Below, piece after piece: positions 37,346 through 46,156 of a stretch of DNA of 64,000 nucleotides (its first letter is position 1; each line of letters begins with the position of its first letter). This stretch comes from AC-50 sp035640455 (GTDB taxonomy: Bacteria > Actinomycetota > Thermoleophilia > Gaiellales > Gaiellaceae). The notes beneath the pieces were generated by a model, which saw nothing but the letters and a program-made list of their open reading frames with translations, was not told where the DNA came from and searched no databases. The stretch covers positions 1 through 64,000 of the forward strand of contig DASQWB010000034.1 of NCBI GenBank assembly GCA_035640455.1, read 5' to 3'. The position numbers and the translations under genes were made by a program.

Positions 37346-38095
37346 TCATTTCGAAACGGGTTCTTCGCCGGGCAGCCGGAGGCCCGCCGCCGCGGCGCGG
37401 AGCGCCGGCACCGGATCCGCCTCCGGCCGGGCGACGAGGAGCACGGCGCCGTAGCCCTCGCCGGCGAGCGCGTCGACCAGGAGCTGGAGGCCGAGCGCGA
37501 GCGCGAACGCCTTGTGCGCCTGCTCGCCGCCGAACGGGACGAGGTCGTCCTCCCGCGCCGTCCCCGCGATGACGTCGCCGTAGGTGACCTTGCCCATCGA
37601 GACGTCGGCCACGAACGGCGGTCCGTCGGAGCTCGGGATCCCGATCGCGAGCGGGTTCGTGCCCGCGAGCTTCGGGCCGCCGTCCGGGTGCGCGAGCCGA
37701 GCCGGTGACGTGGCCGTGAGCGCCGCGACCAAGCCGCCGGCCGCGAGCCGCCGCACCCAGTGCCCGAGCATCCCGGTCGGGAAGCAGCGCGAGGCGACGA
37801 CGACACGCGCGCGGGCGGGCGGCTCGCGGAGCTGCGCCTCGCAGATCGCCGCGAGCGTCAGGTAGCCGAGCGCGCCGCGGCCGTGCCAGCGCTCGTAGCC
37901 TGGCTCCGCCGCGAGCCGCTCGGGCCGCGCGTCCGGCCGCAGGTCCGGCAGCGTCTCGAGCCACTCGATCCGCGAGTAGCCGTGCCCGCGCTTGCCGCGG
38001 CGCTCGGCGTCGTCGAAGTGCTCGAAGAGCGTCCGCGCGTCGGCCTCGCCGAACCCGAGCCCGCGGAGCCGCCGCAGCGCCTCGTCAGGCTTCAA
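37346..38095 (-). CDS. Malate/L-lactate dehydrogenase-family (Ldh_2) oxidoreductase, short form
   Basis: 249 residues with the NAD(P)-dependent Ldh_2/YlbC pattern: KRGHGYSRIEWL around the conserved His, PKLAGTNPLAIGIPSSDGPP and FVADVSMGKVTYGDV. The family usually has 330-350 residues. The missing length is spread over loops, and no other frame holds the rest, so it seems a compact variant rather than a frameshift. Substrate uncertain. Confidence 0.7.
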   Translation of the reverse strand: MKPDEALRRLRGLGFGEADARTLFEHFDDAERRGKRGHGYSRIEWLETLPDLRPDARPERLAAEPGYERWHGRGALGYLTLAAICEAQLREPPARARVVVASRCFPTGMLGHWVRRLAAGGLVAALTATSPARLAHPDGGPKLAGTNPLAIGIPSSDGPPFVADVSMGKVTYGDVIAGTAREDDLVPFGGEQAHKAFALALGLQLLVDALAGEGYGAVLLVARPEADPVPALRAAAAGLRLPGEEPVSK

Positions 38096-38249
38096 GCTGC
38101 GATTCGTCGGCGACCGGCGTGAACTCCGGGTGCTCCGGCTCCTCCCGCTTCCGCTCGTACTCGTCGAGCGCCATCTCGTCGAGGAGCTCCTCGTAGCGCC
38201 GTCGGCTCTCTCGCCACCGCTCCAGCAGCCGGCGGACGAGCCCGAGCAT
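38085..38249 (-). CDS. Small charged protein between mrp and the Ldh-like gene
   Basis: 54 residues, MLGLVRRLLERWRESRRRYE at the start, then an acidic half ending VADESQLEA. Probably one amphipathic helix plus a disordered tail. Its ATG overlaps the mrp stop in a TGATG arrangement, and its stop overlaps the next gene by 11 nt. That coupling is the main evidence that it is real. Confidence 0.6.
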   Translation of the reverse strand: MLGLVRRLLERWRESRRRYEELLDEMALDEYERKREEPEHPEFTPVADESQLEA

Positions 38250-39334
38250 CAGGCCACGACGTCGAGCTGCTTCACGATGCCGATGCCCTGCTCGCGCCGC
38301 GTCGCCGCGATCCGCGCCGCGATCTCGGCGATCGCCCGCGCCGCCGGAGCCTCTGAATCGGCGACGACGAGCGGCTCGCCTGCATCGCCCTGCTCCCGCA
38401 GCCGCGGGTCGAGCGGGACGGTGCCGAGCAGCGGCACGTCGAGGTCGCTCGCCAGCCCGGCGCCGCCGCCCGAGCCGAAGACGTCGCCGCTCATGTTCTC
38501 GACGACGCCGATCAGGCGCATGTTCGTCTTCCGTGCCATCAGCGCGGCGCGCGCGGCGACCTCCTGCGCCAGCGGCTGCGGCGTCGTCACGACGACCGCT
38601 TCCGCCCGCGGGAGAAGCTGGCCGAGCGAAATCGCGACGTCGCCGGTGCCGGGGGGCATGTCCACGAGAAGCGTGTCCAGCTCGCCCCAGTGCACGTCGG
38701 AGAGGAACTGCTCGAGCGCCCGGTGCAGCATCGGCCCGCGCCACATCACCGGCTCGTTCCCGTCGAGGAAGAACCCGATCGACATCAGCTTCAGCTGGAG
38801 GTCTTCTCGGACCGGCGGCACGATCATCTTGTCGACGAGCACGGGCCGCTGGCGGATCCCGAGCAGGTGCGGGATCGAATGGCCGTAGACGTCGGCGTCG
38901 AGGATCCCCGTCCGCTGGCCGAGCCGGGCGAAGGCGGCGGCGAGGTTCGCCGTGAGCGTCGACTTGCCAACCCCGCCCTTGCCGCTCGCGACGGCGAGGA
39001 CGCGGGTCGAGGCGTCGAGGGAGATCCCCTTTGTCCGCTCCCTCACGCCACCGCGGAGCTTCGCTGTAAGGGCCTGCCGCTCCTCGGGGCTCATCACGTC
39101 GAAGGCGAGCTCGACGCTTTCCACGCCCGCTAGGCCGCCGACCGCCTCGCGCACCTGGTTCTCGAAGCTCGAGCGGAGCGGACAGCCGGCGACGGTGAGC
39201 GCGATCGTCACCGCGGCGTGCCCGTTCTCGACACGTACGTCACGGACCATGTCGAGCTCGGTGACGGGGCGCCCGAGCTCCGGATCGATCACCCGTGCGA
39301 GCGCAGTGAGGACATCCTCGCGACGCGCTTCCAT
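38249..39334 (-). CDS. mrp: Mrp/NBP35-type iron-sulfur carrier ATPase
   Basis: 361-residue P-loop ATPase that carries Fe-S clusters. An N-terminal MIP18-like domain (RVIDPELGRPVTELDMVRDV, ALTVAGCPLRSSFE) precedes the deviant Walker A VASGKGGVGKSTLTANLA at about residues 113-130. LLVDMPPGTGDVAIS is present. The usual CxxC after ENMS is absent (VVENMSGDVFGSGGG). ATG 39334 has TACCCT (39346-39341) 6 nt upstream. Confidence 0.9.
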   Translation of the reverse strand: MEARREDVLTALARVIDPELGRPVTELDMVRDVRVENGHAAVTIALTVAGCPLRSSFENQVREAVGGLAGVESVELAFDVMSPEERQALTAKLRGGVRERTKGISLDASTRVLAVASGKGGVGKSTLTANLAAAFARLGQRTGILDADVYGHSIPHLLGIRQRPVLVDKMIVPPVREDLQLKLMSIGFFLDGNEPVMWRGPMLHRALEQFLSDVHWGELDTLLVDMPPGTGDVAISLGQLLPRAEAVVVTTPQPLAQEVAARAALMARKTNMRLIGVVENMSGDVFGSGGGAGLASDLDVPLLGTVPLDPRLREQGDAGEPLVVADSEAPAARAIAEIAARIAATRREQGIGIVKQLDVVA

Positions 39335-39350
39335 GCGGTGAGGGTAGCGG

Positions 39351-39833
39351 CTACTTGCGACCGTCGGAGGCCGAGAGAAGGGCGTGGATCTCCCGCGTGA
39401 GCGTGGCCACCTGCTCCGTCAGCTCCTTATCCTGCCGGGTCAGATCGGTGTTGGCCTCGAGCAGCTGCTCGAGCTTGTCCGTCTCGGCCTTGAGCGCGGC
39501 GACTCGCCGCTCGCCCTGCGCGGTCTGCTCGTCGTGGCGGCGCTCCGCTTTCTCCGCCGCGAGCTTGTCCCGATCGGCCTGGCGCGTCTGCGCGAGGAGG
39601 ATGAGCGGTGCCGCGTAGGCGGCCTGCGTCGAGAACGCGAGGTTGAGGAGGATGAACGGATAGGGATCCCAGTGCGCGATCACCGCGATCGAGTTGATCG
39701 CGATCCACGCGACGACGACGAGCGTCTGTCCGACGATGTACTGGGGCGTCCCGAAGAACCGCGCCCCCCGCTCCGCCCCGCGGCCGAACGCGTCTTGTCC
39801 GAACGCGCTGTGGCGGTCGGGCGGGACGCTCAC
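39351..39833 (-). CDS. DUF1003 membrane protein
   Basis: 160 residues. Two membrane helices (GQTLVVVAWIAINSIAVIA and PFILLNLAFSTQAAYAAPLI) are followed by a long coiled coil (KLAAEKAERRHDEQTAQGER onward). The DUF1003 signature FILLNLAFSTQAAYAAPLIL is clear. GTG 39833 has TACCCT (39845-39840) 6 nt upstream. Confidence 0.85.
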   Translation of the reverse strand: MSVPPDRHSAFGQDAFGRGAERGARFFGTPQYIVGQTLVVVAWIAINSIAVIAHWDPYPFILLNLAFSTQAAYAAPLILLAQTRQADRDKLAAEKAERRHDEQTAQGERRVAALKAETDKLEQLLEANTDLTRQDKELTEQVATLTREIHALLSASDGRK

Positions 39834-39880
39834 GAGGCGAGGGTACGCGCGCTTCCCGACGGAGCCGCGAAGATCCGCGC

Positions 39881-40978
39881 ATGACGTTCGCCAGCCTCAT
39901 CCTCCGAAACCTGCTCCGGCGCCCCGCGCGGAGCGCGCTGACCGCGGCCGGCGTCGCGATCGGCGTCGGCCTGATCGTGGCGCTCCTCTCGCTCGCCGCC
40001 GGCGTCAGGCGGACGGCGAACGACCTGATCCACGTCGGCCGCGCGGACTTCGGCCTCTTCCAGAGCGGGGTCGTCGACTTCACGCGCTCGCTCCTGCCGA
40101 ACTCGCTCGCCGCGCGCGTGCGCGGGCAGCCCGGCGTGCTCGACGCGGCGCCGCTCAAGCTGCTCGTCACGTCGGTGAACGGGCACGACGGCGTCCTCGT
40201 CTTCGGCCTCCGGCCGGGGAGCTTCCCCGCGCAGCGCCTCGTCGTCGTCGCGGGCTCGCGGGGAGAGGCGCTCGTCGGCGACCACGCCGCGCGGCGGCTC
40301 CACGTGCATCCCGGTGACCGCGTCCGGGTCGGCGAGCGGAGCTTCGAGGTCGCGGGCGTCTACCACAGCGGGAACTCGTTCGAGGACGGCGGCCTCGTCC
40401 TGCCGCTCGAGCTCGTCGAGCGGCTCGCCGGCCATCCGGGCGAGGCGACGACGATCGCGGTCGCCGTGGGCCCCGGCCGTCCGCCCGACGCGGTCGCCCG
40501 CGAGCTTCGCAGCCGCTTCCCCGGCCTCGCCGCGGTCACCGACCCCGGGCAAGCGGTGAAGGTCGACACCTCGAGCCGGCTCGTGCTCGAGACCGGGTGG
40601 ATCGTCTCCGTCCTCGCGCTGATCGTCGGCGGGATCGGCGTCACGAACACGATGGCGATGGCCGTGCTGGAGCGGATCCGCGAGATCGGGATCCTCCGCG
40701 CCGTCGGCTGGCGCGCGCGCCGCGTCGCGCTGCTCGTGCTCGGCGAGGCGCTCGCGATCTGCCTGCTCGCGCTCGGCGTCGGGCTCGGGCTCGGGCTCGC
40801 CGCGGCCGAGCTCTTCACGCGCCGAGGAAGGGTGTCGGAGCTCGTACAGCCGCAGTTCACCGCCGGCGTCTTCGCGTGGGGCCTCGCCTTCGCCTGCGGC
40901 GTTGCTCTCCTCGGCGCGGCCTATCCGGTTTGGCGAGCGGTCCGCCTGACGCCGGTCGCCGCGCTTCGCTACGAGTGA
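39881..40978 (+). CDS. FtsX/MacB-like ABC transporter permease
   Basis: 365 residues: one N-terminal helix (SALTAAGVAIGVGLIVALLS), an extracytoplasmic domain (about 50-235) and three C-terminal helices (IVSVLALIVGGIGVTNTMAM, LALGVGLGLGLAAAELF, FAWGLAFACGVALLGAAYPV). This is the MacB_PCD/FtsX topology. Its ATPase is probably the convergent gene at 41522-42211, separated by a cupin gene. Confidence 0.82.
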   Translation: MTFASLILRNLLRRPARSALTAAGVAIGVGLIVALLSLAAGVRRTANDLIHVGRADFGLFQSGVVDFTRSLLPNSLAARVRGQPGVLDAAPLKLLVTSVNGHDGVLVFGLRPGSFPAQRLVVVAGSRGEALVGDHAARRLHVHPGDRVRVGERSFEVAGVYHSGNSFEDGGLVLPLELVERLAGHPGEATTIAVAVGPGRPPDAVARELRSRFPGLAAVTDPGQAVKVDTSSRLVLETGWIVSVLALIVGGIGVTNTMAMAVLERIREIGILRAVGWRARRVALLVLGEALAICLLALGVGLGLGLAAAELFTRRGRVSELVQPQFTAGVFAWGLAFACGVALLGAAYPVWRAVRLTPVAALRYE

Positions 40979-41052
40979 GGGATTTCGACCTCGGGCGTCA
41001 GGCGAAAGGCGAAACGGCGCCTGCCGCGCGATGACGGTGGGATACTCGCCCG

Positions 41053-41451
41053 ATGAAGGTCCTGGACATCAGAGATGCGCCGAACTGGGCCAGGACGCGC
41101 TTTGGCATAGCAGAGACCGACCTCGACATGCGCATCCTGCGCGGCGAGCTCGGCTGTGAGCACATCGGAATCAGCTACCTGCGATTCGGCCCGGGGTGGC
41201 GGTTGACGCTCGGCCACCGGCATACCGCTGGCGAGGAGGTCTACGTCCTCGTTGAAGGCCGGGCACGGATCAAGGTCGAGGACGAGATCCACGAGATGCG
41301 GGCCCCGTCCGCGATCCGAGTCCGAGGCGAGCAGTTCCGTGCAGTTCGCGCCGAGGGTGATGCCCCGGCCGTCTTCGTGGTCGCTGGATACCCGATCGAC
41401 GACCCGGAGCTGACCGAGTTCGCGTCGGAGTTCTGGGCCGAGGACGAGTAG
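41053..41451 (+). CDS. Cupin-domain protein
   Basis: 132 residues with a single cupin: LTLGHRHTAGEEVYVLVEGR (His, His, Glu of motif 1) and the second motif around SAIRVRGEQFRAVRAEGDAP. Role unknown. ATG 41053 has GATACT (41041-41046) 6 nt upstream. Confidence 0.78.
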   Translation: MKVLDIRDAPNWARTRFGIAETDLDMRILRGELGCEHIGISYLRFGPGWRLTLGHRHTAGEEVYVLVEGRARIKVEDEIHEMRAPSAIRVRGEQFRAVRAEGDAPAVFVVAGYPIDDPELTEFASEFWAEDE

Positions 41452-41521
41452 GCGAGGCTGGCCGCTACGCCGCGGCCGGAACCGCTCGCGCCTTGGCGAG
41501 TTCCAAGCCGCCCGAGAATCG

Positions 41522-42211
41522 TCAGTAAGCGACCGGCCACCGTCCTCGAGGAACGAGGTGGCCGTCGCGCAGTCGGAGCCGCCGGACGGCGGTCGCAGCC
41601 GCAGCGTCGTCGTTCGTGACGAGGAGGACGGTGGTTCCGCGTTCGGCGCGGATCCGCGCGACGAGGGCGAGCACCTGCGCCGCGGTGTCCGAGTCGAGCG
41701 CACCGGTCGGCTCGTCGGCGAGGAGGAGCCGCGGGTCGTTCGCGAGCGCCCGCGCGATCGCGACCCGCTGGCGCTCGCCGCCGGAAAGCGTCGGCGGGCG
41801 GCTCGCCGCCCGGTGCGCGAGCCCGACCTCCTCGAGAAGCTCCAAGGCGCGCCGCTCGCGCTCCGGCCGGCTGCGGCCGCGGCCGAGCATCGGCACCTGC
41901 ACGTTCTCGACCGCCGAAAGGACCGGCACGAGGTTGTGGAACTGGAAGACGAAGCCCACCGTCGCCGCGCGGTACTCGGCCGGGTCGCGCAGCTCGTCGA
42001 CCCGCTCGCCGCCGACCCGGATCTGCCCCGAGTCGGGCCGGTCGAGCGCGCCCACGAGGTTGAGCAGCGTGCTCTTGCCGCAGCCCGACGGGCCGGTGAC
42101 GGCGACGAACTCGCCGGCCTCGGCCTGGAGCGAGACGTCGTCGAGCGCGACCACGCGCCCCTCCTCGAACGTCTTCCGCACCCGCTCGAGCGCGACGTCG
42201 ACGCCGCTCAC
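41522..42211 (-). CDS. ABC transporter ATP-binding protein (MacB/LolD-like)
   Basis: 229-residue ATPase with Walker A TGPSGCGKSTLL, Q-loop VFQFHNLVPVLSAVE, signature LSGGERQRVAIARAL, and Walker B LLLADEPTGALD. The LolD/MacB subfamily pairs with FtsX-like permeases such as that at 39881. GTG 42211 overlaps the lipoprotein stop by 4 nt. Confidence 0.9.
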   Translation of the reverse strand: MSGVDVALERVRKTFEEGRVVALDDVSLQAEAGEFVAVTGPSGCGKSTLLNLVGALDRPDSGQIRVGGERVDELRDPAEYRAATVGFVFQFHNLVPVLSAVENVQVPMLGRGRSRPERERRALELLEEVGLAHRAASRPPTLSGGERQRVAIARALANDPRLLLADEPTGALDSDTAAQVLALVARIRAERGTTVLLVTNDDAAAATAVRRLRLRDGHLVPRGRWPVAY

Positions 42212-42624
42212 CGCACCTCGATCGTGTAGTGGAGGCGCTTCGAGGCGCTGCGCGCGGTGACGATCGCCTCGAAGGTGAGCGGATGGCCGCGCGAGCGCGC
42301 CGGCCAGATCAGCGGCTCCTTCTCGGGCTCCCGCCACGTCCCGACGAAGGTGAACGTCTTGCCGCCGTCGACCTTGCCGACCGGAACGCCGCCGAAGAGC
42401 ACCTGCATCCGGATCCGGGCGCGGATCGGCCGCCCCCGCAGGTCGGTGACGCGGACGCTGTAGAGCCACGGCTTGCCGGCGCGCGGATGGTGAGTCGGCG
42501 CGTGCAGGACGGCGCGGAAGGGAAGCCGTGCGCGGTGCGGCGTCGGCTTCGCCGCCGTGTGGTGGGTGCTGCCGCAGCCGGATGCGAGTGCGAGGACGAG
42601 CGCTGCAGCGGTCGCGCGCTGCAT
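42208..42624 (-). CDS. Lipoprotein
   Basis: 138 residues with a lipobox (LVLALASGCGS, Cys at about 17). The mature part has a beta-sandwich pattern: PWLYSVRVTDLRGRPIRARI, MQVLFGGVPVGKVDGGKTFT. Coupled to the ABC ATPase, so it may be a surface accessory of that transporter. ATG 42624 has TAGGAT (42636-42631) 6 nt upstream. Confidence 0.75.
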   Translation of the reverse strand: MQRATAAALVLALASGCGSTHHTAAKPTPHRARLPFRAVLHAPTHHPRAGKPWLYSVRVTDLRGRPIRARIRMQVLFGGVPVGKVDGGKTFTFVGTWREPEKEPLIWPARSRGHPLTFEAIVTARSASKRLHYTIEVR

Positions 42625-42658
42625 CCAGTCATCCTAGGATCGCGAGCGGCCCGAGGCG

Positions 42659-42829
42659 CTAGCGTCTCGCGGCGAGGTCGTCGCAGACCTCGCACCGGCG
42701 ACGACCGACGCCCTTCCCCTCGACGCGGTGCTGGGGCAGGATCTGCTTCCCCTCGTGGCACTCGTCGTCGTCGTGGTAGACCTCGGGAGTCTCCGGCTCC
42801 GATGTGTGAAATGGCGGACACGGGGCCAT
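42659..42829 (-). CDS. Small His/Cys-containing protein
   Basis: 56 residues: MAPCPPFHTSEPETPEVYHD at the start, then DDDECHEGKQILPQHRVEGK and CEVCDDLAARR. The H/C residues and final CxxC suggest a metal-binding knuckle. No family recognised. It sits between the DUF72 gene and the lipoprotein on the same strand. Confidence 0.55.
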   Translation of the reverse strand: MAPCPPFHTSEPETPEVYHDDDECHEGKQILPQHRVEGKGVGRRRCEVCDDLAARR

Positions 42830-42838
42830 GTCGGGATC

Positions 42839-43606
42839 CTACGACCGGTCGAGGATCTCCGGCGGCTCGCGCCCCTCGAGGCGGGCCTTCAGCCACGCGG
42901 CGTTCTCGAGCGCGAACCCCTGCCAGTCGTTGTTGAAGTACGCGTAGACGTCGATCCGCGCGCGCCAGTCCTCGATCCGGCGCGCCCACCGCTCGAGCTC
43001 CTCGTCGGTGTACCGGCCGCCGTCGCTGCCCGTATGGAAGCGGAGGAACGTCCAGTCGGCGGTCAGCTCGAGGGTCTGGAACGGCCGCCGCGGGTCGTCG
43101 CCGACGACGAGCGCGGCGCCCTGCGCGCGGAGCAGCTCGTAGACCTCGTCGCAGAACCAGCTCGCGTGCCGGAACTCGAAGCAGTGCCGGCCCCGCGGCA
43201 GTGCGGCGAGCGCACCGGCGAGGCGCTCGTCGTCGCGGTGGAAGTTCCCGGGGAGCTGCCACAGCACTGGGCCGAGCTTGGGCGAGCGGGCGAGCGGCAC
43301 GATCCGCTCGTAGAAGACGGCGATCGACGGCGGCACGTCCGTCAGCCGCTTGAGGTGCGTCACGTAGCGGCTCATCTTCACCGCGAAGAGGAAGCCGGGC
43401 GGGCTCTCCGCCACCCACCGCGCAACCGCCTCGACCCGCGGCAGCCGGTAGAAGGTGTTGTTGATCTCGACCGTGTCGAAGCAGGACGCGTAGCGCTCGA
43501 GCCAGCGCCGGGGCGGGAGCCCTTTCGGATAGAAGATCTCCCGCCAGTGCTTGTAGTTCCAGCCGCTGCAACCTATGCGGACAGCGCCGCCGCGAGCTTT
43601 CGGCAC
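42839..43606 (-). CDS. DUF72 family protein
   Basis: 255 residues: RIGCSGWNYKHWREIFYPKG, FDTVEINNTFYRLPR, and LWQLPGNFHRDDERL, all typical of DUF72 TIM-barrel proteins. Biochemical role unknown. GTG 43606 overlaps the phosphatase-like gene by 34 nt; the conserved region begins about 10 residues in, so the exact start is uncertain. Confidence 0.85.
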   Translation of the reverse strand: MPKARGGAVRIGCSGWNYKHWREIFYPKGLPPRRWLERYASCFDTVEINNTFYRLPRVEAVARWVAESPPGFLFAVKMSRYVTHLKRLTDVPPSIAVFYERIVPLARSPKLGPVLWQLPGNFHRDDERLAGALAALPRGRHCFEFRHASWFCDEVYELLRAQGAALVVGDDPRRPFQTLELTADWTFLRFHTGSDGGRYTDEELERWARRIEDWRARIDVYAYFNNDWQGFALENAAWLKARLEGREPPEILDRS

Positions 43607-44373
43607 AGCTCCGGCGTACCCGCTGCCACGACGCGCGAACGCGCGCCCACGTCGAGCGGCGCGGCATCGAAGGGCGGCGTCTCGACGAGCTCGATCGCCA
43701 GGCCGCGCTCACGCACGAGGAGCTGGGCGGCCGCGAGGTCGACGGCCCGCGCCGGCTTGAGCGAGCAGACGCCGTCGAGGCGGCCGGCGGCGAGGTTGCA
43801 GAGCGCGAGGGCGAGCGAGCCCATGATCCGCAAGCGATAGGCGAGCCCGACGACGTGCGCCGCACGCTCGGCGACGAGCGACGTCAGCGTCGCCTCGAAA
43901 GCGAGCGTCTCGATCTCGTCCTTCGGCCGCTCGCTCCCGAGCGGCCGGCCGCCGAGGAAAGCGCCGACGCCGCGCCGCGCCGTCCACTCCTCGCCCGACC
44001 CGAAGTCGTAGAGGTAGGCGAACTCCACGTCCGCCATCGTGTCGCCGTCGGCGACCGCGATCGACAGGCAGAAGTGCGGCAGGCCGCGCTTCGCGTTGAG
44101 CGAGCCGTCGATCGGGTCGACGACGACGCGGAGCCGTCCGCCCGCGCCGAACCGCCGCTCGCCGAGCTCCTCCGAGACGAGCACGAAGTCCTCCCCGGTC
44201 TCCTCGAGCCGGCCCAGGATCGCCGCTTCCGCAGCGGCGTCGATCGCGGTCGTCTCGTCGCCGCCCTCGCCCGCGCCGACGACCGGCTCCCGCGCCGCGC
44301 GCCCCGGCAGCTCGACGAGCACCCGCCGCACGTCCTCGGCCGCCGCGCGGCACGTCTCGAGCCAGGGCTCCAC
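43573..44373 (-). CDS. Inositol-monophosphatase-family phosphatase
   Basis: 266 residues of the Li-sensitive, Mg-dependent phosphatase superfamily. The metal site is seen in VLVSEELGERR (Glu), VVVDPIDGSLNAKRG (DPIDGS) and the distal Asp in KPARAVDLAAAQLL, slightly changed from the usual WDxAA. The substrate may be inositol, fructose-1,6-bisphosphate or PAP. GTG 44373 is preferred; TAGGGT (44387-44382) lies 8 nt upstream, at the edge of repeat copy B. Confidence 0.82.
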   Translation of the reverse strand: MEPWLETCRAAAEDVRRVLVELPGRAAREPVVGAGEGGDETTAIDAAAEAAILGRLEETGEDFVLVSEELGERRFGAGGRLRVVVDPIDGSLNAKRGLPHFCLSIAVADGDTMADVEFAYLYDFGSGEEWTARRGVGAFLGGRPLGSERPKDEIETLAFEATLTSLVAERAAHVVGLAYRLRIMGSLALALCNLAAGRLDGVCSLKPARAVDLAAAQLLVRERGLAIELVETPPFDAAPLDVGARSRVVAAGTPELCRKLAAALSA

Positions 44374-44385
44374 GACCGCCGACCC

Positions 44386-44456
44386 TAAGGCACCACTTGC
44401 GGTGCCGCCATCAGGACGTGCGGGTTTCCCGCACGTCCGTCTGAAATGACCGGTCG
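44386..44456 (-). repeat. Double-hairpin intergenic repeat, copy B
   Basis: Minus-strand copy. Stem 1 (44414-44438) is perfect: 11 bp, GGACGTGCGGG with CCCGCACGTCC and a 3-nt loop. Stem 2 is GGCACC (44389-44394) with GGTGCC (44401-44406). Co-oriented with, and 12 nt upstream of, the inositol-phosphatase-like gene; the TTA at its end is part of that gene's candidate -10. Confidence 0.85.
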
Positions 44457-44499
44457 ACACGCTTGCCGGCGCATCCGTCGCCGGAACTAGGATCGGTTC

Positions 44500-45321
44500 G
44501 TGACCACGATCGTCGAGCTCGCCGAGGACCGGGTGGTCGAAGGCGTCTACGGCGTGGCGCGGAAGGAGCGGCTGCGGACGAAGGCGGGAACGCCGTACCT
44601 CGCGCTCGAGCTTGTCGATCCGAGCGGCCGCATCGACGCGCGCGTGTGGCAGGACGTCGAGCTCCTCGACGGCCGCTTCGGGGAGGGCGACGCCGTCCGC
44701 GTCCTCGGGCGAGTCGAGCGCTTCCGCGACCGGCTCCAGCTCGCCGTCCGCTCGATCGAGGCCGCCGCCGACGTCGACCCGCAGACGATGACGCCCGCGC
44801 TCCGCCGCGACGCGGACGAGCTCGAAGGATTCCTCGAGTTCCTGACGGCCGAGATCTCGCACGCAAGCCTGCGACAGACAGTCGAGGCCGTGCTCGCCGA
44901 CCGCTCGCTCCGCGACTTCCCCGCGACCCTCGAGGACCACCACTCGTACGCGGGCGGGCTGCTCGAGCACACGGTCGGCGTGGCGACGCTCTGTCGCGAG
45001 ACGGCGCAGCTCCACCCGCGGCTGCGCGTAGACCTGCTGCTCGCGGCCGCGCTTCTCCACGACGTCGGCCGGACGGTCGAGCTCGGCCGTGGGCCCGTCT
45101 TCAGGCAGACGGACGAGGGTCGCCTCCTCGGCCACGTCCATCTCGGGCTACGGGTCGTCGACGAGCACGCGGCTGCGCTCGCCCCTAACGCGAGGACGGA
45201 GCTCCTTCATGCGATCGCGGCGCACCACGACGCCCGGGCCGCCCGGACGGCCGAGGCCGCCGTCCTCTACCACGCGAACCAGCTCGACGCCGTCGCGGCC
45301 ACCCGACCCGTAAGCGAGTAA
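44500..45321 (+). CDS. OB-fold and HD-domain phosphohydrolase/exonuclease-like protein
   Basis: 273 residues: an N-terminal OB domain (GTPYLALELVDPSGRIDARV, VRVLGRVERFRDRLQLAVRS) and an HD domain with HHSYAGGLLEHTVGV, ALLHDVGRTVEL and later His residues in IAAHHDARAA. This arrangement is that of YhaM-like 3-to-5 exoribonucleases. GTG 44500 has TAGGAT (44488-44493) 6 nt upstream. Confidence 0.8.
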   Translation: MTTIVELAEDRVVEGVYGVARKERLRTKAGTPYLALELVDPSGRIDARVWQDVELLDGRFGEGDAVRVLGRVERFRDRLQLAVRSIEAAADVDPQTMTPALRRDADELEGFLEFLTAEISHASLRQTVEAVLADRSLRDFPATLEDHHSYAGGLLEHTVGVATLCRETAQLHPRLRVDLLLAAALLHDVGRTVELGRGPVFRQTDEGRLLGHVHLGLRVVDEHAAALAPNARTELLHAIAAHHDARAARTAEAAVLYHANQLDAVAATRPVSE

Positions 45322-46155
45322 GTGCTCGCGGTCCTGCTGGCGCTCGGCGCGAGCGCCACCTGGGGACTTGCCGACTTCTACGGGCCGCTGAAGGGACGCC
45401 GACTCGGTGCCCTCCGCACGCTCCTCTACGTCCAGGTCGCCGGGCTGACGGCGATCGCGCTCATCGTCGCGGCGCGCGCACGAGGGCCTGCGCACCCGGC
45501 GGCCTTCTTTGCCGTGCCGGCCGCGATCTCCGGCACCCTCGGCCTCTACTCGTACTACCGAGGCATGGCGGTCGGCGCCATGAGCGTCGTCGCGCCGATC
45601 GCAGGCGCCTCGGCCGCGATCCCGGTCGTCTTCGGTATCGCCACGGGCGATCGGCCGTCCGTCGTGACCGGCTTCGGCATCGCGGCTTCGCTGATTGGAG
45701 TCGTGCTCGCTTCGCGGGAACGCCGCCCAGGCGGCTCCCGTGTCGCCGCCGGAGTCGGCCTCGCCCTCCTCGCGGCGATCGGGTTCGGGTGCTACTTCCC
45801 GCCTATGCATGCCGCCGGAAGGGCCGACTTCTGGTGGGCCGCGCTGCTCTTCCGCATCACGTCGACCTCGGTGATCGTCGTCGCTGCGCTTCTTCGCCGC
45901 CCGCCGCTTCGGATCGACCGGGCCGACGCTCTCTTCCTCGCCCTCGTCGGCGTCGGCGACATGACCGGAAACCTCCTCTTCGCAGCCGCCTCGTCACGCG
46001 GGCTCGTCAGCGTCACCTCGGTGCTGGCCTCGCTCTACCCGATCGTGACAGTCGCCCTCGCGAGAACCGTGCTCCAGGAGCGGGTGGCGCGAACGCAGCA
46101 GGCCGGAGTCGTCCTGACGCTCGCCGGTGTCGCGCTGATCTCGGCCGGCTACTAG
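45322..46155 (+). CDS. EamA/DMT-family transporter
   Basis: 277 residues, about ten membrane helices in two EamA repeats: LAVLLALGASATWGLADFYG at the start and FLALVGVGDMTGNLLFAAAS in the second half, ending LTLAGVALISAGY. Probably exports a small metabolite; substrate unknown. GTG 45322 directly follows the stop of the preceding gene. Confidence 0.85.
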   Translation: MLAVLLALGASATWGLADFYGPLKGRRLGALRTLLYVQVAGLTAIALIVAARARGPAHPAAFFAVPAAISGTLGLYSYYRGMAVGAMSVVAPIAGASAAIPVVFGIATGDRPSVVTGFGIAASLIGVVLASRERRPGGSRVAAGVGLALLAAIGFGCYFPPMHAAGRADFWWAALLFRITSTSVIVVAALLRRPPLRIDRADALFLALVGVGDMTGNLLFAAASSRGLVSVTSVLASLYPIVTVALARTVLQERVARTQQAGVVLTLAGVALISAGY

Positions 46156-46156
46156 C

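Noticed and set aside
37346..38095. The short Ldh-like gene as a frameshifted remnant
   Set aside because: The other frames of this stretch do not hold the missing family segments, so it is treated as a compact variant.
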